The notes under the pieces are model-generated. The model did not search any database, was not told the DNA's origin, and was given only the letters and a program-made list of their open reading frames with translations. DNA of 64,000 nt from an uncultured Catenibacillus sp. (GTDB lineage: Bacteria; Bacillota; Clostridia; Lachnospirales; Lachnospiraceae). The stretch is taken from NCBI GenBank assembly GCA_934339005.1, contig CAKRHR010000007.1, positions 28,178 through 92,177 of the forward strand. The letters run 5' to 3'. Position numbers and translations under genes: made by a program. Shown here one piece after another: positions 18,091 through 27,389 of this stretch (positions are counted from its first letter, which is position 1; each line of letters starts with the position of its first letter).

Positions 18091-19859
18091 ATTCTTACAA
18101 ACAGGATGAAGTTCAAAAAGACGTTAAAAAAAGTGCCACACTCTGGCGATTATACAAATACTTATTTGTTTATAAAAAGAAAATTGCCGTTGTTCTTGCA
18201 ATCATGGCTGTGACGGTTGTCATCGCCCTTGTCAATCCGCTGATTATCGAGCGCGCCGTCAATGTTCATGTTGCCAACCATGATATCTCCGGTCTGCTTA
18301 AATTAACGATTTTTGCACTGGCTATTAATATTATCTGGTTGATTGGTGTCAAACTGCGAACAATTATGATGGCTAAGATTTCAAATGAAATCGTTTTGAC
18401 TATCCGTGAGGAATTATATACACATATTCAGACACTTGGTCTTCGTTTTTTTGACGGCCGACCGACAGGTAAAATTCTTGCCCGTGTCATCGGCGATGTC
18501 AATTCATTAAAGGATATGATGTCCGACAGTGTCACAACACTGATTCCTGATGCACTGACAGTCATCTGTGTTATTTTGATTATGATTATCAAAAATCCAA
18601 TGCTGGCACTCTCTGCAATTGCAACACTGCCGATTCTTGGTTTTGGTATGTATCTTGTTATGATTCGCGGACACAAACGCTGGCAGCAGGTGCGCCAGAA
18701 AAATTCAAACATCAACGCTTATGTACATGAGAATTTTTCAGGTATTAAAGTTGTTCAGAGTTTTTGTGCCGAGGGCGAATCCGAAGCAGCTTTTGAAACG
18801 GTTCTTGTGGAACATCAGAATGCATTTATCCGTGCCTGCCGTCTTGCCGATGGCTTTGGTCCGGTTATTGATGTGACCTGGGGTATTGGCGGATTTCTTC
18901 TATATTATATAGGTATTCAGATTCTGGATTTTGGTCCGACAGATGTTGGTACATTTCTGGCATTTGCTACTTATTTAAATATGTTCTGGAGTCCGATCCG
19001 TAATCTTGCCAACCTATATAATAAAATCGTCAACAATATTTCCAGTGCAGAGCGTATTTTTGATATTCTTGACACTGAACCTGAGCTTAAGGAAAAAGAG
19101 GATGCCGTTGACCTTCCTGAAATTCAGGGCGAGGTTAAATTCGACCATGTAACTTTTGCTTACCCGGATGAACCGGACAGAGATATTATCCGCGACATCT
19201 GCTTTACTGCAAAGCCCGGTGAAACCATTGCCCTTGTTGGTCCAACAGGTGCCGGTAAAACAACAATTGTCAATCTTGTCAGCCGATTTTATGATGTCAA
19301 ATCCGGACATATCCTGATTGACGGTTACGATGTGAATGATATTACAATTCATAGTCTGCGCAGCCAGATGGGTATTATGACTCAGGAAAATTTTCTGTTT
19401 TCGGGCACGATTCGTGAAAATCTGACTTACGGCAAGCTAAATGCCACGGATGAAGAAATTGTCCGCGCTACAAAAGCTGTAGGTATTCACGATTTCATTA
19501 TGAAGCAGGAAAAAGGTTATGATACTGAACTTAATGGCAGCGACAGTTTATCCGCGGGTCAGCGACAGTTGATTTCCTTTGCCAGAACCCTGATCAGTGA
19601 CCCTCGTATTCTGATACTTGATGAAGCAACTTCAAGTATTGATACACACACTGAACTTCTTGTTCAAAAAGGCATCGCCACACTGCTGCAGGGCCGTACA
19701 TCATTTGTTGTGGCTCACCGCCTATCTACCATAAAAAAAGCTGACCATATCTTCGTCGTTGACAACCACCAGATTCTTGAACGTGGTACACACGAAGAAC
19801 TTCTTAAACAAAAAGGTGCTTATTATGAACTGTATAATGCACAGTTTCAAAATTTATAA
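18081..19859 (+). CDS. ABC exporter half-transporter, catalytic-site subunit (BmrD-like)
   Basis: A 592-residue partner of the preceding exporter half, again with an N-terminal six-helix membrane domain and a C-terminal ATPase. Walker A is GPTGAGKTT near residue 390 and Walker B is ILILDEATSSID with the normal catalytic Glu. Its signature reads LSAGQ instead of LSGGQ. The altered signature here and the altered Walker B in the first half would come together in one ATP site of the heterodimer, leaving one canonical and one degenerate site. The ribosome site lies inside the end of the preceding gene (GGAGGTGAGCTC). Confidence 0.92.
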   Translation: MSVNSYKQDEVQKDVKKSATLWRLYKYLFVYKKKIAVVLAIMAVTVVIALVNPLIIERAVNVHVANHDISGLLKLTIFALAINIIWLIGVKLRTIMMAKISNEIVLTIREELYTHIQTLGLRFFDGRPTGKILARVIGDVNSLKDMMSDSVTTLIPDALTVICVILIMIIKNPMLALSAIATLPILGFGMYLVMIRGHKRWQQVRQKNSNINAYVHENFSGIKVVQSFCAEGESEAAFETVLVEHQNAFIRACRLADGFGPVIDVTWGIGGFLLYYIGIQILDFGPTDVGTFLAFATYLNMFWSPIRNLANLYNKIVNNISSAERIFDILDTEPELKEKEDAVDLPEIQGEVKFDHVTFAYPDEPDRDIIRDICFTAKPGETIALVGPTGAGKTTIVNLVSRFYDVKSGHILIDGYDVNDITIHSLRSQMGIMTQENFLFSGTIRENLTYGKLNATDEEIVRATKAVGIHDFIMKQEKGYDTELNGSDSLSAGQRQLISFARTLISDPRILILDEATSSIDTHTELLVQKGIATLLQGRTSFVVAHRLSTIKKADHIFVVDNHQILERGTHEELLKQKGAYYELYNAQFQNL

Positions 19860-19876
19860 AATTGCATCTTCCACAT

Positions 19877-19919
19877 AAAAAAGAGGGAATCGCTAATTTT
19901 CGTCTTTAACGATTCCCTC
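19877..19919 (-). terminator. Minus-strand terminator after the ABC operon
   Basis: GAGGGAATCG (19883-19892) pairs perfectly with CGATTCCCTC (19910-19919). On the minus strand a run of six T follows, while on the plus strand no T-run follows. It therefore ends a transcript coming from the 20.4-kb direction, although no gene is annotated there. Confidence 0.75.
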
Positions 19920-20447
19920 AACAATGATCTGGTTCAATCACGCTTGTGTACTTCCTTTCTTGATTTAATATTTATCATATTATATCAGTATTTTTACTAA
20001 TCTATATTTAGTTGTATATAAAAACCTCTTTCTAAAGGTTATGCTATATTATAATTCAATCCCAATCCTTTCAAGTTCTGATTTTTCTTCTATATCTTTC
20101 GTTCATCATTGCTACTTGCATGTACCTGATGTACAATGAGCAATGTCAAATTCAGTTACTTTTGTATCGATTGTTAATAGTTATCCTTATAATATAATCC
20201 TCTTGATGTTATCATTCATATCAAATCTCTGTCATAATCTTGTCTGGATGATTTACTTAAAATATATCAATCTTTCCGGGGTGATTCATATATCTTCTCT
20301 GCTTCAATCATCTCTATCAAAATACTTTCTCGTCATATTCTGATTGAATTATGAGTTTTAATTTGTGTGAATGTCATCTAAACTTCTTAGCCCATTGGAG
20401 TCATCCTCTCTTTCTTTTTATTTTCTCTTGTTTCTTTTGTTGTATTT
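19920..20447 (-). ncRNA. Putative unannotated transcript (no clear ORF)
   Basis: This about 530-nt stretch lies between a consensus promoter (20476-20448) and a clean terminator (19919-19877), both on the minus strand. It holds no intact reading frame of useful length; the frames are cut by many stops. It includes a hairpin at about 20106-20147 (CATTGCT/AGCAATG outer arms, TGTAC/GTACA inner). It could be a small RNA or a decayed gene. No known RNA family was recognised. Confidence 0.4.
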
Positions 20448-20476
20448 AATATAACATACGGCTTCTTATTTGTCAA
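20448..20476 (-). promoter_or_regulatory. Consensus promoter driving the putative transcript
   Basis: On the minus strand TTGACA (20476-20471) and TATATT (20453-20448) are 17 bp apart, the best promoter match in this part of the window. The gap 20477-20621 is otherwise very AT-rich with nothing else seen. Confidence 0.7.
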
Positions 20477-20621
20477 TACATTTTTAAATATTTTTATTTG
20501 TTTTTTGAAATTATTTTCATTTACATATTTAATATCTGTTTTTACTTATATTATTTTCTGAATTTTCTGATAATTTATTTTATCATATTTACAACCCTTG
20601 ATTCATGAGAAAATACAAAAT

Positions 20622-20662
20622 CAAAAATGCCACTGAATTTTTAACTCTCAGTGGCATTTTTG
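20622..20662 (-). terminator. Terminator of the MATE gene
   Basis: AAAATGCCACTGA pairs with TCAGTGGCATTTTT, giving a T-run on both strands. It lies 8 bp beyond the MATE stop codon. Confidence 0.88.
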
Positions 20663-20669
20663 ATTAATC

Positions 20670-22013
20670 TTATATTTCTTTTTTGACAGCCATCTGTTTC
20701 TTCGCACGCATCCAGATAATCACCGATAAAATAATCGCAACATAATCTGTCACGGCCTGGGCGAAGAATACTCCGTTGATGCCAAATACAAGATTTAATA
20801 TGAAAAATAATGGAATCAACAGTGCGCCCTGTCTTAAAATGGACAAAATGGTTGCCGGAAGTGCTCTGTTTGTGGACTGCATACAGTTCATATTGACAAA
20901 CAGGATACCAATCACCGGACCAGAAAGCATGTAGGCGGTCAGCATCTTGACGCCGTAATAAATGACATCAGTATCATTAATAAACATCGTGATTATCTGT
21001 GTTCTTAATACAAAGAATAACAATGTTGCCAGTGCACCAACAATCACACAGCATTTTTTCGTAAATATTTCTACTGCACGGAATCGTTTCGTATCACCCG
21101 AACCATAATTGTATCCAAGCAACGGCTGAACACCGTTGGCAAGTCCAAGCTGTAAAAATGTAATAAACATGTTTGCTTTAAATACAACACCAAAGGCAGC
21201 CACCGGCGCATTGCCATAAGCTACAAGAATCTGATTTAATACGATCGTGGACACACTCATAAGTACCGAGAAAATGGCTGTTGGGAATCCTGTGGCACAA
21301 ATGCGTGACATCACACCATCAGAAATTTTGAAATCTTTTGGAATGATTGAAAAATATGTACTCTTTTTCAGGAAATACCATACAAAATACAGACTTGCCA
21401 GAATATTTCCAATCGTTGTTGCAATCGCCGCGCCTGCCGCACCCATGCCAAATACACTGATAAATACCGGGTCAAGTACAATATTGGAAACAGTACCAAT
21501 CATACTTCCAATCATGGCTTCTTTACTTGAGCCTTCCGCTCTGACAATAAAGCTTGCTGCCGCCGACCAGATAACAAATGGTGCGCCATAGGAAATATGA
21601 AGCACATAGCCCCGGGCAAAATCATAGGTCTGCGCATCTGCACCAAATAATGTCAGCACCGGCTTCATAAAAATCAAAAGCACTGCCATCACGATAATAC
21701 CAACAACTAATGATGCATATGTCATAAATGCGGATGCATTTTTGACACGTTTCTCGTTATGCTCTCCAAGTGCCATGGATGCTACCGCACTACCGCCCAT
21801 ACCAAACATATTGGCAAAGGCCATTAATAATATAAAAATCGGATTTGTCAGGCTGACGGCCGCCACCTGCAGCGGATCTCCGGTCTGTCCGACAAAAAAT
21901 GTATCCGCCATGTTGTACACAACCGTCACAAGGCTGCTGATGACACTTGGTATCGCCATCTTTGCTACGGCTTTGGATACTTTCATACTGCTCATTAAAG
22001 CATTATCCTGCAT
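20670..22013 (-). CDS. MATE family efflux transporter
   Basis: A 447-residue, twelve-helix protein of the MATE (NorM/DinF-like) family, which exports drugs and cationic compounds in exchange for Na+ or H+. Family features include the N-terminal IPSVISSLVTVVYNMADTFFVG stretch and the internal pseudo-repeat QGLANGVQPLLGYNYGS-like segment (LGLANGVQPLLGYNYGSGD), both very typical. The upstream MarR regulator is in the same direction with a 135-bp gap and probably controls it. Confidence 0.93.
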   Translation of the reverse strand: MQDNALMSSMKVSKAVAKMAIPSVISSLVTVVYNMADTFFVGQTGDPLQVAAVSLTNPIFILLMAFANMFGMGGSAVASMALGEHNEKRVKNASAFMTYASLVVGIIVMAVLLIFMKPVLTLFGADAQTYDFARGYVLHISYGAPFVIWSAAASFIVRAEGSSKEAMIGSMIGTVSNIVLDPVFISVFGMGAAGAAIATTIGNILASLYFVWYFLKKSTYFSIIPKDFKISDGVMSRICATGFPTAIFSVLMSVSTIVLNQILVAYGNAPVAAFGVVFKANMFITFLQLGLANGVQPLLGYNYGSGDTKRFRAVEIFTKKCCVIVGALATLLFFVLRTQIITMFINDTDVIYYGVKMLTAYMLSGPVIGILFVNMNCMQSTNRALPATILSILRQGALLIPLFFILNLVFGINGVFFAQAVTDYVAIILSVIIWMRAKKQMAVKKEI

Positions 22014-22108
22014 CGTTTCTGCCTCCTTAAGCTATTATTTTTTAATATTTATTATTTTTTATATTGCAATAGATGATATATCATTGAGTTTATGTACCAC
22101 ATGATGCT

Positions 22109-22151
22109 AGGGTCAAAAGGTATTTTGCCCCTAACTTGATGTCACAGATTA
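22109..22151. repeat. Palindromic element plus an 18-mer also found at 38387-38404
   Basis: GGGTCAAAA and TTTTGCCCC form a hairpin at 22110-22131. The 18-mer ACTTGATGTCACAGATTA follows and includes the marR stop codon. The same 18-mer recurs at 38387-38404, also next to a gene end. Confidence 0.6.
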
Positions 22152-22571
22152 ACCTCTATCCAGATTCTCGAGCATTTTTTCTGAAATTCTTAAAAATTCC
22201 AGCCGTTCTTCTTCGGTAATGCCATCTAATAATAAGGCTTCTGATTCAACAATCTGCTGTCGAATCGCCTCCTGTATTGCTTCTGCTTTTTCTGTAAAAA
22301 TAATTTTTTTATATCTCGCATCATTTTCATTTGGCACTCTGTGAATCAGACCTTTAGCTTCTAGTGCTTTTAACGCTTCTGTCGCAGTGGACGGTCTGAG
22401 TCCAAACTCCTGCTCGATTTCTTTCTGATAAACATCATGTGCCATGGATTCCAGAATAATATAATCTAAAATATTCCCTTGAGCCCCACTGATGCCAACA
22501 GCCTCCTGAACCTTCGCCGAACGCCTGCGCAAACGATTTGAAATTCGGTTAATCATCTTGCCGGTTTCCAT
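22149..22571 (-). CDS. MarR family transcriptional regulator
   Basis: A 140-residue winged-helix regulator from the ATG at 22571 (AAGGAGGT ten bases upstream). The wHTH is visible: DVYQKEIEQEFGLRPSTATEALKALEAKGLI, then the wing HRVPNENDARYKKIIFTEKA. A reading from 22658 adds 29 poorly supported residues. MarR proteins usually repress drug-efflux or stress genes until a ligand binds. The MATE pump just downstream is the obvious target. Confidence 0.9.
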   Translation of the reverse strand: METGKMINRISNRLRRRSAKVQEAVGISGAQGNILDYIILESMAHDVYQKEIEQEFGLRPSTATEALKALEAKGLIHRVPNENDARYKKIIFTEKAEAIQEAIRQQIVESEALLLDGITEEERLEFLRISEKMLENLDRG

Positions 22572-22626
22572 CTTAAACTGCACCTCCTTATTATTAGATT
22601 TCTTCAAACTACTTCGTTTCCTAAGT

Positions 22627-22655
22627 ATATTAATATTATTTTTATAAAATGTCAA
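22627..22655 (-). promoter_or_regulatory. Promoter of marR-MATE
   Basis: On the minus strand TTGACA (22655-22650) and TAATAT (22632-22627) are separated by 17 bp. The spacer and -10 are AT-rich and partly palindromic, as expected for an autoregulatory MarR site. Confidence 0.75.
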
Positions 22656-22748
22656 CATAGTTTTCTAAAAAGCAACTTTTAAATGACTTATCGCAAGCAA
22701 ACTTTCTTTTTCAATTTCACTAAATGAATCGTTTCGCACTGCCATCGC

Positions 22749-22787
22749 AAAAATGTCAGGTAAAGTTCATAAAGACTCTACCTGACA
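22749..22787 (-). terminator. Terminator of the first CGD operon
   Basis: TGTCAGGTA pairs with TACCTGACA (22754-22787), followed on the minus strand by TTTTT. It lies about 40 bp after the stop of the solute-binding protein. Confidence 0.85.
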
Positions 22788-22825
22788 CGCTTATTTAACA
22801 TTTTATTTTTCTGCTATTCCTATAT

Positions 22826-24433
22826 TTACTGCTGTGCTAACCATTCGTCCAACTGGCTCTGATATGCAGCCATCAAATCATCAATACCAGCTTTCTTTAA
22901 AGCATCCTGGAATTCTGTTAAAGTTTTTTCCCAATCTGCACCTGCAACACCTGAATTTAATGTTGCAAGATACTGCTGTTCAACGTTGTAGCAGGCTGTT
23001 AAAGTATTTTCAAGGCCTGTATTATCAATCTGAAAGCCAAAATATTTGGAATGTTCTGTTTCATCTGTAAGCTTCTTCTGTTCTTCTCTGGTTGTTGTTG
23101 AACCTGTCCATGGAGTGATAAGGAACTGATTACCATAAAGGAAATCGCTCTGATGATAAGGCACATTTTCTGCTGTTACTCCCTCAGGATATGTTGCAAA
23201 GCCATCATCACCCAGTACCCAGTCACGGCCTTCTACACCATAGGTCAATGTATTTGCCAGTTCCTGATTTGTATAAAGAAGATTTACAAATTTAATCGCT
23301 GCCTCTGGCTCTTTTGCAGTTACAGGTACACCATAACCAAACTTTGTAATAGATGATGTTGAAATCATCATATCACATACTTTTATAGCCACAAACTCAT
23401 GACCTGCTGTAGATGTCATATTTTCCAGAGAACCACTTTCCTGCTGCGCTACTTTTGCTGCACCGACTTCACTCTTAAGCAGTGTGTCTCCATAATCCTG
23501 GGCAGTTGAAGCATCTTTATAAATCAGACCCTCCTGATACCATTTTGCCGCACGTTCCGCCATCGTTTTAAATTCATCTGTAAAATATTTACATTCTACA
23601 GTATCTGTATCTGCATCTGTGACAACAAGCTGATAACCATCGCCAAGAATATCCACGGAGCGGTTTTGTGAAAATTCATCCGGTCCATTCATAAATGCAT
23701 TTGGATAAAGTACAGTACCCATGGCATCATTATTTACGAAACCACCATATCCCGCTGCGACAACATCCTTCATAATAGCTTCAACTTCTGACCAGGTCGT
23801 TGCATTTTCAGCATCTTCAAGATGTCCTGTTTCTTCAAGTGCATCTTTGCGGATCAGAATATTTTGAAAAGCTGCAATATCACGATAATTGCCTATACCG
23901 TAAATACCATCATTAAATTTGCAGCCATTTAACAGATTGCCCTGAATATCTTTGATATCCTGTCCAACTGTATCCAGATATTCCGAAATATCCATCAACT
24001 GCCCTGCACTTAAAAATGATGTATATGAACCTCCAGGGATTGGGGTAAACTGCATCAAATCAAGGTCATCACCACCCTGAATCATCATCGTTACCTGTGT
24101 ACCATATGTACCGGCTTCAACCCATTGAACGTCAACGTGAACATTAATTTGTGATTCCGTAATCTCATTGACTTTTTCCAAAATGCCCTCAGATACAGAT
24201 GTATCTACAGGTGCCAGGGACATAAGTGCTACCTTAATGTCTGCAACTTCGCCATCATCTTCATCATCTTCATCATCTGCCACATCTGTGTTATCCTGAT
24301 TTTCAGACGCTTTAGTATCTGCGGTTGAAGCATCACCGGAAGATGTGCTGTTTTCTGTTTTACTGCAGCCTGCTGTTACGGTTACTACCATCCCCATTGC
24401 AAGTAATAACGCTGCGATTCGTTTTTGTACCAT
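22826..24433 (-). CDS. LplA/YtcQ-type solute-binding lipoprotein
   Basis: A 535-residue exported lipoprotein from the ATG at 24433 (AAGGAGGCAGTTTTT ahead). The signal peptide ends in a lipobox VTAGC near residue 22, and an Asp/Glu-rich linker follows. The body resembles family-1 sugar-binding proteins, and the C-terminal GIDDLMAAYQSQLDEWLAQQ matches the DUF3502 end of LplA/YtcQ proteins. These bind oligosaccharides or glycosides for an LplB/YtcP-type permease pair. No permease or ATPase gene accompanies it here, so it may serve a transporter encoded elsewhere. It is last in the operon after the CGD-like and LVIVD genes, which suggests that its ligand is their substrate. Confidence 0.85.
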   Translation of the reverse strand: MVQKRIAALLLAMGMVVTVTAGCSKTENSTSSGDASTADTKASENQDNTDVADDEDDEDDGEVADIKVALMSLAPVDTSVSEGILEKVNEITESQINVHVDVQWVEAGTYGTQVTMMIQGGDDLDLMQFTPIPGGSYTSFLSAGQLMDISEYLDTVGQDIKDIQGNLLNGCKFNDGIYGIGNYRDIAAFQNILIRKDALEETGHLEDAENATTWSEVEAIMKDVVAAGYGGFVNNDAMGTVLYPNAFMNGPDEFSQNRSVDILGDGYQLVVTDADTDTVECKYFTDEFKTMAERAAKWYQEGLIYKDASTAQDYGDTLLKSEVGAAKVAQQESGSLENMTSTAGHEFVAIKVCDMMISTSSITKFGYGVPVTAKEPEAAIKFVNLLYTNQELANTLTYGVEGRDWVLGDDGFATYPEGVTAENVPYHQSDFLYGNQFLITPWTGSTTTREEQKKLTDETEHSKYFGFQIDNTGLENTLTACYNVEQQYLATLNSGVAGADWEKTLTEFQDALKKAGIDDLMAAYQSQLDEWLAQQ

Positions 24434-24488
24434 AAAAACTGCCTCCTTATACATTTTCCCCTTAAATTTATTTAAATGATTTATTCAT

Positions 24489-25466
24489 TTAACCTCTGAG
24501 TTTTTTCATCATTGCGATATGGCGGGCGCACTGTTCCAGAGCATTGTAGCCGCCCTCGTCCTCATATTCTGTAACGATATAGCCATCAAAATCTGTTGAT
24601 GCGATGGTTGGGATGATTTCTTCATATGGAATTGCCGGTTCGTGAAGATTTTCATCCACATAATGGCATTTGCCGTGCATTTCAAAGCAATATGGCATAA
24701 TGCGTTTAAGACCTTCCAGTTCTTTTTTGATGTCCTTTTTAAACTGTACAAAACCGTAAAAGCTGTTAATAACATCGGATAATGCAGGGCATTTTTCAAT
24801 TTCACTTTCCATGATTTTTAATGCTTCAGCTCTTGACACTTCATCATATTTTAATTTTGCACAATAATTTAACTGTTCTACCGTAGCACCTTTTCTTAAG
24901 GCTCTGTCCCAGATTGGTTTGTTTGGTTTTGTTGCAAAGCATCCAAAATCAGGAATAAATCCAAGATATTTGCTGCCTGTTTTTTCAATCACTTCCAGAT
25001 ATTCAAGCATTGCCGGTGTCACAGGGCTTTCCGGGTTATGAATTTCAATACCGACACGCACGTTGTAGGCTTCTGTGTATGGTGCCAGTCTTGCAAGACC
25101 GTGTGGTGATAACAGATACTGTTCTCTCATCACTGTACATCCTAGTTTATTTGCTGACATAATATCTGTAATCGCTCTTGCCACCATCTCGTCCTCTGTC
25201 AGGTCGCGATGTTTTAACATACCGCAGTCCATGTTTGCGCCATAGCAAATCGGTGCAATACCATATTTATCTTTATAAGTTTCCACCTGATGTAAAAATT
25301 CATCAGACACAAATGGATATGACGGAATAGACTGTGCCGCTACAATTTCATAGCCTTCCGCGCCCATTTTTGCAACTTCACGCACACAACCTTCAAAATC
25401 CAACTGCCCATTTAAATACATTGTTTCAAGTGAAAACAATGTCACTGCTGTTTTTATATTTGCCAT
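24489..25466 (-). CDS. C-glycoside deglycosidase alpha-like subunit (sugar isomerase/epimerase fold), copy 1
   Basis: A 325-residue AP-endonuclease-2/xylose-isomerase-like TIM barrel from the ATG at 25466, chosen because AAGGATGG is eight bases upstream. Likely metal ligands are Glu in VGIEIHNPES, Asp in LGFIPDFGCF, His in CFEMHGKCHY and Glu in YIVTEYEDEG. In the DfgA/DfgB, DgpB/DgpC and CarB/CarC systems such a barrel pairs with a small beta-rich subunit and breaks the C-C bond of 3-oxo C-glycosides using Mn2+. A beta-like subunit is two genes upstream in the same operon. The assignment rests on fold, motifs and this pairing; an ordinary ketose epimerase role remains possible. Confidence 0.68.
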   Translation of the reverse strand: MANIKTAVTLFSLETMYLNGQLDFEGCVREVAKMGAEGYEIVAAQSIPSYPFVSDEFLHQVETYKDKYGIAPICYGANMDCGMLKHRDLTEDEMVARAITDIMSANKLGCTVMREQYLLSPHGLARLAPYTEAYNVRVGIEIHNPESPVTPAMLEYLEVIEKTGSKYLGFIPDFGCFATKPNKPIWDRALRKGATVEQLNYCAKLKYDEVSRAEALKIMESEIEKCPALSDVINSFYGFVQFKKDIKKELEGLKRIMPYCFEMHGKCHYVDENLHEPAIPYEEIIPTIASTDFDGYIVTEYEDEGGYNALEQCARHIAMMKKLRG

Positions 25467-25555
25467 AATATTATCCATCCTTTTTGAATTTTTTTATTTT
25501 ACCGTGTTACCTATTTAAACTGTTGTATCTGTGTTGTCCTGAACTATTTTATTTT

Positions 25556-26863
25556 TCAGACAAGACATCTGAATACTGACAGTCCGCCGTTAGAATCCGT
25601 CATATAGATATAACCTCTGTCATCCACAAGCACATCCTCGCATCGTGCAATCACCTGTCCGTCATTCATCATCGGCGGAATCGGCCAGCAATCCTCTTTC
25701 GGATCCTCCGGAATATAGTAGGCAATCTCTCTTAAATTAAACACATCCGACGTATCATACACACGAATACCGCCATTAAAACATGTCAGATACTGACGGT
25801 CCGGTCGGTCCTCGTAGTGCGGCTGTCCCTGAGGCTGATGGAAGTTATGGAGGCCAGGTCTTCCACCCTTTTCAACATAATTTTTAAATGGTGCATCCTC
25901 CGGAACAGAGTATGGGGGAAAGAGTGATACCAACGTCGGATGTGTTTTATCCGAAATATCGACAATACCTGCAAACTGAGCCTGATGCTTTGTACCGCCC
26001 ATTTCCTGGGTCAAAATCAGGTAGTTATCATTATAACCACTCATCGGCAGCGCTGTATGACAGGAAATAAAATCTGAAAACGGAGGGTCAATCTTTAAGC
26101 TGCCAACATATTTTGGCCGGGTTGGGTCTTTAACGTCCAAAATAATTAATCCATAACCACAATAGGCAAGATATGCATATCCATCCTTGACCTGTGGCAT
26201 ATGTAAATGATAATGCTTATATCCTGGATATGGACACAGTGCATCCGGGTCAATTTTGCTTGTATCCCAATCTACATGATCCATGCCGTCAAGCCACTGT
26301 TCCTTCAAATACCAGCGGCCGACTTCTACAGGATTTGCCGGGTCAATAATATCAATAATTCTCAGAATATTATTCAAAAATCCCGGACAGCTTGAGGTTG
26401 TATATACATATCTGCCACCTGCATAAAAGTTTCTGTGTGTATTGATACCATCAATGCCTTCACCGCCGCCATTACTCCAGAAACCAAGCAACTTTGGATT
26501 CATCGGGTCTGTTTTGACATCCCAGATTTCAATACCTGCATCGTAATCATCATAATCAACGCCCTCCATCGGAAGGAAACGAACACGCTGACCGGAGGCT
26601 GTAATCATGATGCCATCCGCAATCTGGATTTTTGGATGCACTGTGCCTGATTTTCCTCTCGGGTCATCCAGATGTTTGCAAATAATATTGTCCATATCTG
26701 TCACATCAAGAATCTGCCAGCCCTGATGATAATAAGTCGTCACATATAAGTAATATCTGCCGTCCACAACCTGCAGTGCCATCTGAAATCCCGGCTGTCC
26801 GTTCAGGTCATGATAAGCAACTCTTTCCATATTTTTAGATAAAGGTTTCTCCACACGTATCAT
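25556..26863 (-). CDS. LVIVD-repeat beta-propeller protein
   Basis: A 435-residue protein without a signal peptide, rich in LVIVD-type repeats such as GWQILDVTDMDN, ILRIIDIIDPANP, GLIILDVKDPTRP and AGIVDISDKTHP, spaced through a predicted propeller. Proteins of this type occur in sugar-catabolic clusters of gut Firmicutes; their reaction is not established. It lies between the CGD beta-like and alpha-like genes with a GGGGGAGTGTTAA ribosome site. A role in binding or processing the glycoside or its aglycone is inferred only from position. Confidence 0.75.
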   Translation of the reverse strand: MIRVEKPLSKNMERVAYHDLNGQPGFQMALQVVDGRYYLYVTTYYHQGWQILDVTDMDNIICKHLDDPRGKSGTVHPKIQIADGIMITASGQRVRFLPMEGVDYDDYDAGIEIWDVKTDPMNPKLLGFWSNGGGEGIDGINTHRNFYAGGRYVYTTSSCPGFLNNILRIIDIIDPANPVEVGRWYLKEQWLDGMDHVDWDTSKIDPDALCPYPGYKHYHLHMPQVKDGYAYLAYCGYGLIILDVKDPTRPKYVGSLKIDPPFSDFISCHTALPMSGYNDNYLILTQEMGGTKHQAQFAGIVDISDKTHPTLVSLFPPYSVPEDAPFKNYVEKGGRPGLHNFHQPQGQPHYEDRPDRQYLTCFNGGIRVYDTSDVFNLREIAYYIPEDPKEDCWPIPPMMNDGQVIARCEDVLVDDRGYIYMTDSNGGLSVFRCLV

Positions 26864-26954
26864 TTAACACTCCCCCATCTGGAACTTTTTATAATGTTTA
26901 CTTCATTTAACTTTTAAATACAATCACCTGATTGCTGCTTCTAAACTATGCATT

Positions 26955-27389
26955 TCAATCTTTAATCACCATTGTGCGGGTGCCGCAGTTATCAATATTC
27001 ATATACTGATGATTTGGTCCGATTGGCATGTATGGAGAACGGAATAATAATGTTAAATCCACGTTATGCTCGCCTTCTGCAATGCCGCCAGGGCAAAAAA
27101 CTTTAATCGTTGCCGGTTCAATCACCTGCCAGAATTCAGAATAGCAATGTTCAAACTCTACAGGGCTGAATTCTTTGCCGTTGATACAGAATTTAATCAA
27201 TTCGTTTGGTACGGCTTCACCATCAAGCTTCACTTCAAATTCTTCAAATGTCGAAAGAAAATGTCCACGATAATAGTCTAACTTCACCTGAAACTGATAA
27301 CCGATTTTCTTTCCGTTCACGTAACAGTGCTGTAAACTGTCTTTGACAATCACGTTGTCAATGTTGTTTAATTTTTTTGCGTATGCCAT
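26955..27389 (-). CDS. C-glycoside deglycosidase beta-like subunit (DUF6379), copy 1
   Basis: A 144-residue, mostly beta protein and first gene of its operon (AAGGAGTGAAGCAAT before ATG). It matches the small CGD subunit layout: YYRGHFLSTFEEFEVKLDGE, then the domain with INGKEF, then FWQVIEPATIKVFCPGG and GEHNVDLTLLFRSPYMP near the end. The same order of motifs is seen in the two other small subunits in this window (36878-37318 and 45946-46383). In known systems this subunit caps the barrel of the alpha subunit and contributes to the active site. It is not active alone in characterised homologues. Confidence 0.75.
   Translation of the reverse strand: MAYAKKLNNIDNVIVKDSLQHCYVNGKKIGYQFQVKLDYYRGHFLSTFEEFEVKLDGEAVPNELIKFCINGKEFSPVEFEHCYSEFWQVIEPATIKVFCPGGIAEGEHNVDLTLLFRSPYMPIGPNHQYMNIDNCGTRTMVIKD

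Noticed and set aside
20143..20343. A 66-codon plus-strand frame in the orphan-transcript gap
   Set aside because: No ribosome site and AT-rich hydrophobic composition typical of a chance frame opposite the proposed minus-strand transcript.
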